A stretch of 64,000 nt of DNA from Neoceratodus forsteri (lineage: Eukaryota; Chordata; Ceratodontiformes; Ceratodontidae). The position numbers and the translations under genes are program-made. The DNA is taken from assembly GCA_016271365.2 (NCBI GenBank), contig JADMNL010000022.1, positions 223,362,501-223,426,500 on the forward strand, given 5' to 3'. Every line of letters starts with the position of its first letter. Within the stretch, counting starts at the first letter, position 1. A model generated the notes under the pieces. That model saw only the letters and a list, made by a program, of their open reading frames with translations, made no database searches and had not been told where the DNA came from. Of the stretch, positions 35,814 to 44,995 are shown one piece after another.

Positions 35814-36239
35814 TTAATGAACTGCTCATTCAGTATTAATGCATTTTCTTGCCACTGAGTTTGCCACAATTTGTGGATTTATCCATTCATGTAAATGGAA
35901 CACTAGCTGTAAAAGATTAAGTAGCCACATTAGCAAATAGTAAAAACTTAAACAGCTATATTAGTAAATAGTAAAAACTCTTCACCCCCTGATGCCCATC
36001 CAAACCAGATGGCATCCTCAGACTCCTGTCTCTGCACTTAGCTGGTATGCAGTCGCACAGTGGGGCAGGGCCTAGTGTGGGTGTGGACCAGGAGCATCCA
36101 GCTGGATGCTGGTAGCACTCCAAAAGTAGATCCTGCATGTACAGGGAGTGAGAACAGCTGGGACGCAACAGTCCTTCAGGGCTTCCATATCCTCATCGGC
36201 AACATTTCAGTGTTAATTTTACACTGGTCAGTGCTGGTG
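34641..36239. other. Anonymous spacer with (GT)n
   Basis: No supportable gene. A GT microsatellite lies at 35770-35812. A short tandem duplication (TTAGYAAATAGTAAAAACT) lies at about 35931-35979. Confidence 0.5.
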
Positions 36240-36786
36240 ATGCCCTTGTCCAGCTGTGGAGGTGCTTTTTTTTTATATTGTATGCTTTTTCCCCACCTGG
36301 CACCCTGAGCCCCGTAAGCGGGCTCGCCCTGGGCTCAGTGACCCATACCCTCACCTGGGATGCACCCCTGGGTGGGGCCACCAAAGCAGAACTGAAGGTG
36401 GCTGGAGGGTCGGGCACTGAGCCCCGGCTCATACACGGGGGCCAGTGGAATTTTATGAGTAGATTCCTCTTGGAACTGGGAACATGCAATGATGCTCAAT
36501 GCCTTACGACAAGCGTTCCTCCCAGCTCCACCCACAATGCAGCATGGTGCCATGCCCCCCCAGCCTCCACCAGGGGGTGAACAATGCCAGAACCAGCTCC
36601 CCTACCCTCCCCAGAGAAGGAGAGCAGTCCTCTGGACACTCAATCCTTCTCCTTCCCTGCCAACCCCTGGCAGCCTGTGCTCATTCCTGAACACGGGTCC
36701 CAGGCGTGGAGAGAGGTGTGTCGTCCAGTGCCTCAACCCTCAGCACCACCAGGCCAGCTCTGTGGAGACTCTTTGAGATAGGGGCT

Positions 36787-36790
<4 letters not shown>
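36240..36790 (+). repeat. Copy 2 of the unnamed dispersed repeat
   Basis: Direct-orientation counterpart of 34020-34640, with conserved order of the shared words and clear divergence. A GT microsatellite (36789-36832) follows at its right edge, whereas copy 1 is not followed by one. Confidence 0.6.

Positions 36791-36832
<42 letters not shown>
36789..36832. repeat. (GT)n microsatellite
   Basis: About 22 uninterrupted TG units at the right edge of the dispersed repeat. Confidence 0.95.
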
Positions 36833-36833
<1 letters not shown>

Positions 36834-39475
36834 CAAGCGGGCTGAGAAATGCACTTGTGACCAGGCATAAGGTAAGAGCACCTCTTCTGTAGCCCCTAGT
36901 GCTGCGTAGCTTCTTCCCCCTTTTCTGGCTCTCAACGCCATGGAGAATGTCTGTGGAAAATAATCTGGGACATGCTCACCCACACCCCTAAACCCATGTC
37001 TGTCCCACCCACCCTCCCTCTCTCAGTCACTTGTGCAGACAGGTATCAGGTACAAAGGAGCAAGGCTGCATCAGTGTGGCTATCCACATGTGTGGATGGG
37101 TGGATCCTAGCCCAGTCAGTGCAGAGGAGATAAGGGAGGAATTAGGTAAGCTGAGGGTGAACAAGGCCATGAGTCTGGATGGCCTACACCCTAGGGTGCT
37201 CAAGGAGTTAAGGGAGGTACTGGCAGAACCATGGGAGGGTTATTTAACTGGTCCCTGGATATAGGATGAGTACCAGAGGACTGGAAGAAGGCAGACATGG
37301 TGCCAATCCATAAGGGAGGCAGCAGGGAAGGGGTGGGCAATTACAAACCGGTCTGTCTCACATCAGTGGTGGGTAAAGTAATGGAGACAATTTTGAAGCA
37401 AAGGGTGGTCAGCAATCTGGAGAAGAGGGGCTACAAGACATCTGGCAGCATAACTTCACTCAGGGTCTGTCATGTCAGATGAATCTGATCAAATTCTTTG
37501 ATTAGGTGATGAGGGTGGTTGATCAGGGTGGGGCAGTGGATGTGCCCTACCTGGACTTCGGGAAGGCCTTTGACATGGTGCCCCACAAAAAAAACGGTCA
37601 ATAAGTGGGGAGTCTGGGGGTGGGGCAGAAAATAACAAGATGGGTGGACAGCTGAGTGACGGTTAGAAGCCAAAAGGTGGTGGTCAATGGGGTGCACTCT
37701 AGGGAGACAAGAGTTGTGAGTGGGGTCCCTCAGGGATCAGAGTTGGGGCCCATTCTGTATAATATCTAACATCTGCCTTTTTGCAGATGATACAAAACTC
37801 AGCAAGAGGGTGGACACCCCGGGGGGTGGGGTGGAGGCAATGAAATAAGATCTAGAATTGCTGGAAGAGTGTTCAGAAATGTGGCAGCTAAAGTTCAATG
37901 ACAGGAAATGCCCAGTAATGCACTTGGGGAGGAGGAATCAAAATACCACGTACACACTTGGGGGGGGGATAATGGCTGTCACAGGTAGGAGAAAGATCTA
38001 GGAGTTATAATCACTGATGATCTTAGGGTGGGGACTCAGTTCAGCAAGGCAGTGGGTAAAACTAACGAGATGCTGGCATGCATAGGGAGGGGGATAACCA
38101 GCAGAAGGAGGGAGGTGCAGATGCCACTCTACAGTTCTGTGGTTAGGCCACACTTAAGAGTATGGGGTACATTTCTGGAGGCCTCATCTACAAAAAAAGA
38201 CATAGCTGGCATAGAAAGGGTGCAGAGAAGGGCCACTACAATGGTACATGGGCTAAGGGGGAAGTCATACGAGGAGAGGTTGAAGGAGCTGGATTTGTAT
38301 CCTCTGGAGACAAGAAGGGAGAAAAGGGACATAGAAACATAGACTTTGATAGCAGATAAGGACTGCTTGGCCCATCTAGTCTGCCCATTTCCCTACCTAC
38401 AGGATAGGCCGCAGATCCTAGTTAACTAACAGCTTATTTCTTCCTACCCCCCACAAGAATTGCCTTATGTCTGTCCCATGCATTCTTGAATTCTCCAACA
38501 GTTTTAGACCCCACAACCTCCTCAGGAAGGCTATTCCATGCATCTACTACCCTCTCTGTGAAATAATACTTCCTCACATTGCCCCTGAACCGCCCCCTCT
38601 CTATCTTTAAATTGTGTCCCCTTGTTCTTGCACTTCTCTTTTTCTGAAAGATGCTACCCTCTTGGACTTTGTTGATTCCACTGAGGTACTTAAAATTTCT
38701 ATCATGTCCCCCCTCTCCCTTCTTTCCTCAAGGGTATACATATTAAGCTCCTTTAGTCTCTCCTCATACGGCTTCTCTTGCAGACCATGCATCATTTTAG
38801 TTGCCCTCCTCAGGACTGCCTCTATCCTGTCTATGTCCTTGCAGAGATGGGGTCTCCAGAACTGGATGCAGTACTCCAGATAGGGTCTCACCAACTGTCT
38901 GTACAGAAGGATAACAACTTCCTGTTTTCTGCTGCTGATGCCTCTCCCTATGCATCCCAGTATACCCCCAGCCCTCCCTACTGCCTTCTCACATTGCTTG
39001 CTAACCTTAAGGTCATCTGATATGATTACCCCCAGGTCCCTTTCCTTTTTTGTTGTTGTTACTACCTCCCCCCCATTGTGTATTCTTCCCTTGGGTTATT
39101 GCTTCCCAGGTGCATTATTTTGCACTACTTTGCATTGAATCCTAGCTGCCATACTTCTGACCATTCCTCCAACCTTGCCAAGTCCCTTCTCATCCTTTCC
39201 ATGCCTCTTTGTGTATCAACCCTGTTGCAGATCTTTCTGTCATCTGCAAAGAGGCATACTTTTCCTTCTAGTCCCTCTGCAATGTCACTTATGAAGACAT
39301 TAAAAAGGACTGGACCCAATACTGAACCCTGCGGTACCCCACTAGTAACCCCTCTTTCTTCAGAGTGGACTCCATTTACAATTACCTTCTGTGTCCTGTT
39401 GTCCAGCCAATGTTTTACTCAGGCTACCACCCTGGGACCCACTCTCAGGCTGGTTAAGTTGACTATTAACTGAGC

Positions 39476-39717
39476 TCTCAAAACTACTCCAACCGGTTAT
39501 ACCTTCACGGGACCTTAGATCCTCTGACAAGTCCTTATTGAATATTCCTCTCTGCCGCACAAAAAAGGGCTCGAGAGCCTTCAGTTATGCTGCCCCTCAC
39601 TTTTGGAACTTGCTGCCCCAGGGACTAAGAAATGCTCCTTCTCACAATGCATTTAAGCACAATCTCAGAGCTTTCCTTACCTCGATGGACAAATGTGTTT
39701 GTTTTGATCCCTCTTGA
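39476..39717 (+). pseudogene. L2-type ORF2 C-terminal tail
   Basis: The plus strand encodes a SRAFSYAAPHFWNLLP block, an APSHNAFKHNLRAFL block and a stop at 39715-39717. This block is the conserved end of many L2/Rex1/CR1-clade ORF2 proteins (a basic segment, an aromatic FWNxLP core and a terminal helix). It has no catalytic role of its own. Upstream frames in the same element contain stops, so only this tail survives. Confidence 0.8.
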
Positions 39718-40107
39718 ATCCCATGCTCCTAACCTGCTCTCCTCCCCTCCCCTATCATGTATTATAGGCACTTGCGCTTTTTTTATTCTTTGTTGCTTTT
39801 TGCTTTTATGTTTCATGTTTGTTGATACTGTATAACATTGTTGTTCTGATGCCAATTGTAAAGCTCTCTAATTACTGCCTAGTCACTTAGCTTGCCCTCG
39901 CTCCTGAGCTGTTTTCCCCCACATCCATTCCTTATCCTGCACCCTCTGTTCCTGTAACACTTACTTTCCCAGCCCCGCTCTCTTCCCTTCCCACTTAGCC
40001 ATTTCTCCAGTACCCCCTGTCATTACCCCTCCCTTTTTCCTGCCCCTCCCCTCTCCTGCTCTTTGCCGCCTCACTCCCCCTCTAACCGCCCTCCACTCCC
40101 CTCTCTG

Positions 40108-40750
40108 CCGTCTTTCGGTTCCACCGGCCCGGTAACAGGTTGCTACCTTGTACCGCTAATGCCGTAACTTGCCGCCACCCTTCCTACCTTTCTTTCACCT
40201 TTCTGCCCCTCTCCCTGCCAGCTTTCCCCTCCTTCTTTTATTCTTCCCTCTTCTCCCTATGCTCAGTCCTCACCCCCTCCCCTCTCTATTTTATCCGCCT
40301 CCCACCAGTTTGCGTGACTCCTCTCTCTCCTGCCGTCTCGTAGTTCCACCGGCTCAGCCGCGGGTTACTACTCTACCCGCCAATGCCGTTTTCACCGCCT
40401 CGCCTTTTGTCCTCCTCCTTCTTCTGCTCCCTCTGCTCTTACTAGGTGCACTCTATCTCCCTACCCCACTCATTTCCCTATCTGTTCCGTTGCCCTTCAT
40501 CCCTTTCCCTATGCCTGCCCTTCCCACCCTACCCTTCTCCTCCCCATTCCTTTAGTTCAAATCCCTCCTCACCCTTGCACCTAGTCCCCCACTGCCCTCC
40601 CTGCACATCACCCTCTCTCTCTCTCTCTCTCTGTTTTTGCACCCATAGCTTCACTGTCCTGTTCCCCGACCTCTCCGTCTCTCTTGCCGACTCCCGGTTC
40701 CACCGTCCCGGCCACAGGTGGTAACCTTCTCCCGCTAATGCCGCACTTGG
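40108..40750 (+). repeat. Three GC-rich conserved blocks in the L2 3' UTR
   Basis: Blocks at about 40108-40180, 40332-40400 and 40684-40750 share the pattern GTTCCACCGKC...GGT(T)ACTACC...CCGC(T/C)AATGCCG. They are separated by 223 and 352 bases of simple C+T-rich sequence. Each is about 65 bases and clearly better conserved than its surroundings. Confidence 0.7.
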
Positions 40751-40929
40751 CTTTTAACCTCCCTCCTGTCCTCCCCTTGCTATTCACCCTACCACCCCCC
40801 TGTCTCCATCTCTCCGCCCTACCCTTACACCTGTCCCCTACCACCTCTCCCCCTAGTTCTCAACAACTGAATACATGTAATTTTATCCTTTTTGCTATGC
40901 TTGACTACACTGTGTGACTTTGTCCTTTG

Positions 40930-41003
40930 CAAATGTATCCTGCTCTGTGTAATTTCTTATGTATCCTGCAAATGTATCCTGCTTTGTGTAATCTCTTATG
41001 TAT
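40930..41003 (+). repeat. 36-base tandem duplication before the L2 3' end
   Basis: The word TATCCTGCTYTGTGTAATYTCTTATGTATC occurs twice in a row with an offset of about 36 bases. It lies in the terminal region of the L2, where 3'-end signals would lie. Confidence 0.6.
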
Positions 41004-41106
41004 CACTGTGTTCTGTAACTGTACCTCCCGGGTCATGCCTGAAAATAGTCACTTGTTGGCTAGCGCACTTACCCGGTCAACAAAAACTAAATAAATAAAT
41101 TAATCA

Positions 41107-41604
41107 TTTGTGTGGGACTGTGTCAAATGCCTTGCTAAAGTCTAGGTAGGCCATGTCCACAGCCCCTCCCTGGTCTACTACTTTGGTCACCCAGTCAAAG
41201 AAATCTATTAGATTTGTCTGACATGACCTTCCCGCTGTGAACCCATGCTGCCTTGGGTCCTGTGCCCCACTGGCCTCTAGATACTCAACTATTCTTTCCT
41301 TCAGAAGTGACTCCGTCACTTTCCCTACCACAGAGGTCAAACTGACAGGTCTGTAGTTTCCTGCCTCTGTCTTGGTCCCACTTTTGTGAAGAGGAATCAC
41401 ATCCACCTTCCTCCAGTCCTCAGGTACCACACCATCCTCCCATGATTTATTAAAAAGAGTAGCCAGTGGTTTCACTAGTTCCCCCCTTAATTCTTTTAGA
41501 ATTCTGGGGTGAATTCCATCAGGCCCCATTGCTTTGTCCACCTTCAGTTTTAGGAGTTCTTGCAGAACCCTTTCTTCTGTGAAAGGACTGGGATCGACCC
41601 CCAA
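41107..41604 (-). pseudogene. CR1 ORF2 RT segment (first exon-like half of the split copy)
   Basis: Open for 166 codons. It includes the conserved RT blocks DKAMGPDGIHPRIL, VIPLHKSG, GNYRPVSLTSVVGK, DPRQHGFTAGRSCQTNL and AYLDFSKAFDTVPHK. The frame ends at the L2 insertion site. The matching continuation is 39475-38343 on the same strand, which has a TGA replacing a Trp codon near 39415 and later frameshifts. Confidence 0.88.
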
Positions 41605-42235
41605 TCAAGAGTGCTTCTATTAATTGGATTAGGCACTTCCCCCTCCTCTTTTGTGAATACTGAGCAGAAATATTCGTTCAGTATCCCTGCTTTTTCACTG
41701 TCCCCCTCTGCTCACCCACCATTCATTCTATTCAGCCTCACCAAGTGCATCACTGGGCATTTCCTGTCATTGAACTTTAGCTGACTGAAACATTCAAGTA
41801 TGTGAAGGGGATCAATAAAGTGGGGGAGAGCCTGTTTACAGGGAAGGTAGATATAAGCACTAGGGGGCATGGATCAAGATTTGAGGGGGGAGTTTAATGG
41901 AAACTTTAGGAAGTATTATTTCACAGAGAAGGTGGCTGAGCCCTGGAATGGACTGCCAAAGGAGATGATGGGGGCCAGTACAGTGGAGGGTTTCAAGAGG
42001 TCCTGGGACAAAGGGATTGTCAGGGGTGGGGTGGGGTGGGGTGTCTTGGAGGGGAGGGACAAGTAGGGGGATAATGGGTAGACTTGATGGGCCAGGAGGG
42101 TCCTTTTCTGCCAACACATCTATGAATCTATTGAGGATGATACTGTGGATGCCACAGAGTGCGACAAAGGTGCCCATCCTGCATGCTGGGCCATTCTGCG
42201 CCTTTTCCTGGTCCTTCACATGTGTGGATGGGTGG

Positions 42236-42964
42236 GAACAATTTATGTATAGGGCTCTTAATCTGTAAACTCCAAAGATTTAACTGCATTCTTTGGTTAT
42301 ATTAAAGTCCAGGAACAAAGTGATTTAATTATTTCATAAATCCCTTTGAACAACACTGGACTCAGCTGTTAGGTATTTCTCCAGCTGGCATCACTTCTTG
42401 ATTGACAGCCAAACTCTGCAGCAATTAGAATTGGTGGTGTGAAAAAAAATATTATTTTATGTAACAAACAAGAAAACAAACAGACAACAATGTTCCAACT
42501 AGGGCCAGCAGTAACAGCATCAACAATGGCACTCCAACTGAAAAGTGAATACATAACTAGATGCTTGCCCATTAAGGCCTGCTTGTGGACCAAAGTTGTG
42601 TCCATTGTTTTTGGGCCACTTCTGGACTTACTGGTAGCCCAGTGTCCCATTCTTCACACCAAATCATGTTTTCTTCCCTGGTGACAGATGGATTCCCCTC
42701 CATTGCTTTGTAGCCCCTTTATGTGGTTAATCCCTGACATTCCCTTGTTGCTTCTTCTACCTGCTGGGTGGCTCATTAGAAAGGATATGTAGGCTAACAA
42801 CAGGTTGTCCCTAAACATGCATGCAGACATATCTTACGAGGGTCAGTGCGGTCTGTGGTTCAGTCAGTTGACTATTTGCATGGGGGTGGGGGGGGCGCGG
42901 AGGGCTGACCCCTTTCCAGCATGGCGGCAAGGCAGTTCTTGTCCATGCAGAAAGAACTGAAAAA
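42236..42964. other. Anonymous spacer, no gene
   Basis: No supportable coding or RNA feature. The short ORFs on both strands (42369-42650 minus, 42439-42684 plus) overlap each other and show no motif. Confidence 0.45.
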
Positions 42965-43378
42965 AACACGAGTTAAACATCATCATAAAAAGTCTCCCAA
43001 ACTAGTATAAGGTGCTCAAAGGAAGTTTGCTGTGTGGGGCTAGCTGTACAAAAGGCAAAGAAACCACCCGAGCTTACGCTTTGAACAGAGTTCTTCCTCA
43101 GGGACAAACTCTGGCTGTGAGAAACAACTATTCAAATCTATGTCTTAAAGGCAAAGACCACATTTACCAATATGCTAAATAGGCACATATGCCAAACAGT
43201 GAATAGAGTTAATAGAATACAAAATGTAAGCACCCCACACACACACCCAAAAAATGAACAAATGTCAGTTTATAAAATCTATAGGCATATATAAATGTAA
43301 CACGCTAGCCCACACAATAAACTTCCTTTGAGCACCGTACACTGTCTTGGGAGCCTTTTTTATGAGGACTGTTTTCCG
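42965..43378. mobile_element. Foldback/MITE with ~78-bp terminal inverted repeats
   Basis: The left arm, 42972-43048, matches the reverse complement of 43297-43374: CTCCCAAACTAGTATAAGGT against CTCCCAAGACAGTGTACGGT, then GCTCAAAGGAAGTTT and the GTGTGGGGCTAGC block. Between the arms is ~250 bases of non-coding sequence. No target duplication could be read with confidence. The right edge nearly abuts the next MITE. Confidence 0.8.
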
Positions 43379-43391
43379 TTTCTGTATGCTG

Positions 43392-43727
43392 GTAGGGTTA
43401 CCACCTGTCCTGCGTTTCAGTCCTGATTTGGGCAGCTGTGTCCTGCAAAAAAACATGAAAAATACTACATGTCCTAACTTTTTAAAAGAAAAAATATTTT
43501 CTAACTTTCATCTAAATCTTGTAGAAAACTATAGTACCTTAACTAAAATACATTAAAATGATATGAAACCATAGAAGCAACCAAGAAACTACAATACTTA
43601 GCCTTAATTCTGATTATATAGAGAAAAAAAGTCTGTTGCACTAGTCGAGGTTACCTACTGTCCTGCGAAAAATCATGTTTTAGTAAGAAATGTCCCACTT
43701 TGGGTTTCTTAAAAGGTGGTAACCCTA
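43392..43727. mobile_element. hAT-type MITE with 8-bp target-site duplication
   Basis: Terminal inverted repeats are TAGGGTTACCACCT (from 43393) and AGGTGGTAACCCTA (to 43727). The identical octamer GTATGCTG lies directly outside both ends, at 43384-43391 and 43728-43735. An 8-bp duplication is the hAT-superfamily signature, while 336 bp with no ORF indicates a non-autonomous derivative. A second, internal GTCCTGCG..AAAA word occurs near both ends. Confidence 0.85.
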
Positions 43728-44291
43728 GTATGCTGCCATATTGTGAATCCCTTCTCTTTTTCACTTATTAGGTGTGCGCTGGAGTTTTGTTCACACTGGT
43801 TGTCCATGGAGGGACGGGATGCAACCATCCTTGCCAATAATTACACTAGAGCATCACAGACAAGAGACTGCAGCAAAATTATTGCCAAAGATTTTGCCTG
43901 AGAGGCTGAGACTGTGGACAGGACCTAATGCCCTGTAGTACTAATCACCTGTGTGCAGAGCAGAAGCATCCGCTCAGTTTAGGAACAGTCCTGCAGAGAC
44001 GAAATACAGTAATAACACAATTGTAACCGGTGTTTAAAAAAATAGCTCCTAGAGGAAACAAAGGACAACAATTCTCCTTGAAGCGTTCGTTACACAGCAT
44101 AAAACAATAAATCCCTTTAATGTATTTAACGCTACAGATTGTTTAGGATTTGTCAAAAAGTAGCAGTGTGAAAATTCAAAAGAAATGATTTAAATATAAA
44201 TAAGATACTGTAATTATATGGAAAAGGGAATTCTATGACAAGGTACTGCCTGTATTGTATGTTGTAGCAGAGGGATGTGAGCCCTGCCTGC

Positions 44292-44330
44292 AGTATTTGT
44301 ACAGGTTCCCCTATATGTCCAGTCACTGTG
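44292..44330 (-). promoter_or_regulatory. V(D)J recombination signal sequence, 23-bp spacer
   Basis: On the minus strand, directly after the V exon, is a perfect heptamer CACAGTG (44330-44324). A 23-base spacer follows (44323-44301), then a nonamer ACAAATACT (44300-44292) with 6 of 9 bases of the ACAAAAACC consensus. The arrangement (V coding end, heptamer, 23 spacer, nonamer) is what TRA, TRD, TRB and IGL V segments carry. RAG recombinase uses it to join the V segment to a 12-RSS partner. Confidence 0.9.
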
Positions 44331-44813
44331 CTTGTGCTACACCACACATATATGCAGCAGAATCACTGAATTGTAGGGCTCTGATGGTAAGAGTGCTGTA
44401 TTTTCCAGCTTTGTTTAGCACAGCAGAAAATCGATTGCCGGCGTTATTTACGCCAAAGCTATCTATATTTGAGTGTTTGCTCAAAAGGAATATCAGTCCC
44501 TCGCTTGCAGTTTGTTTATACCAGTAGACATAATAGCTATCGTAGCTGGTAGGAAATCTGCACTCCAGCGTGACAGACTGCATTTGCCCTGCTGTTATAA
44601 TAACCTCGTCTTCTTTGCTCAGTCCTGTTGGGGGAAACAAATAATACAGCATCAGTATAGTTAACATTTTATCCCCGCTCGATTTGAAAAGGTGAACTAA
44701 AATGTAGATATGACACAGAATAACATTCCTATGCATGCTTTTTCAAAGTTTCACTGTTTGAAATGAATACCTGAAAGGACTGAAAGCGTAACTGTTGCAA
44801 GCAAATAATTCAT
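44331..44813 (-). CDS. T-cell receptor V gene segment (TRAV/TRDV-like), apparently functional
   Basis: Two exons on the minus strand. The leader exon 44813-44771 (43 nt) begins ATG and encodes a hydrophobic signal peptide, ending in a GT donor at 44770-44769. The V exon 44624-44331 (294 nt) is preceded by a pyrimidine-rich AG acceptor (CCCCCAACAG). The intron is phase 1, so a Gly codon is split, exactly as in immunoglobulin-superfamily V genes. The exon has the first Cys in an LEC context, the core Trp in VYWYKQ, a RFSAVLNKAG block and SDSAAYMC, with the second Cys three codons before the RSS. There is no stop or frameshift. The product pairs with another TCR chain at the T-cell surface and binds antigen. 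The style fits alpha/delta V segments best; beta cannot be excluded. The ORF open upstream of the acceptor is intronic. Confidence 0.85.
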
Positions 44814-44985
44814 TGCTGTGGATCAGTGTTCTTAAAATAATGTATTTCACTTCGACGTGTCTCGTTGAAATTATTATTCCACAGTCGCTGGCAGGAGTTC
44901 CTGCTTCTCATAAAAAGCGTTCAAGTCACATGATTCAAACGATCTTATCACACATAGTTCTTCATCCTTTTACTCCCTTGGTGTT

Positions 44986-44995
44986 AGACATCACA
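44986..44995 (-). promoter_or_regulatory. Possible TCR V promoter decamer (CRE-like)
   Basis: On the minus strand, 173 bases upstream of the leader ATG, TGTGATGTCT matches 8 of 10 bases of the conserved TCR V-promoter decamer AGTGATGTCA, a CREB/ATF-type site. One short match of this kind is weak evidence. Confidence 0.3.

Larger units (their letters stand above)
39476..41104 (+). mobile_element. L2-type LINE 3' half, inserted in the minus CR1
   Basis: Begins with the last ORF2 codons (to the stop at 39715-39717), followed by a ~1.4-kb C+T-rich 3' UTR, and ends with an ACTAAATAAATAAAT tail at about 41085-41101. The CR1 reading frame is interrupted at one point on each side. A candidate target-site duplication ATTAA is seen at about 39464-39468 and 41098-41102. 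The element is 5'-truncated, as expected from target-primed reverse transcription. Confidence 0.85.
38333..41786 (-). mobile_element. CR1-like LINE (minus), inserted in the plus CR1 and itself split by an L2
   Basis: On the minus strand the element reads from about 41786 to 41105, then 39475 to 38333. The 3' end lies at 38333-38400 with ATAGAAACATAG-type terminal repeats and the CAGTCCTTATCTGCTATC tail. The first half, 41604-41104, is an intact 166-codon RT stretch (DKAMGPDGIHPRILKEL start, SCQTNLIDFF, DFSKAFDTVPHK end). The second half resumes with the VKHWLDNRTQKV block at about 39395 and has FADD at about 39243. The extreme 5' end (41727-41786) encodes a misplaced FNDRKCPVMHL block that belongs far downstream in ORF2. 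This suggests a template switch during insertion or later rearrangement. Confidence 0.9.
37104..42135 (+). mobile_element. CR1-like LINE (plus), interrupted by a nested CR1/L2 insertion
   Basis: The left part, 37104-38332, covers the RT domain (DGLHPRVLKEL block, MVPIHKGGS block, DFGKAFDMVPHK block, FADD near 37779, FNDRKCPVMHLG near 37897) down to the start of the terminal segment at about 38330. The right part, 41787-42135, resumes exactly where the left stops (TFKYVKGINKVGE) and runs to the CR1 3' end with TCCTTTTCTGCC and TCTATGAATCTAT repeats. The 3.45 kb between them (38333-41786) is a foreign insertion. Coding frames are broken by several shifts and a lost FVDFFD-type segment. Confidence 0.9.
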
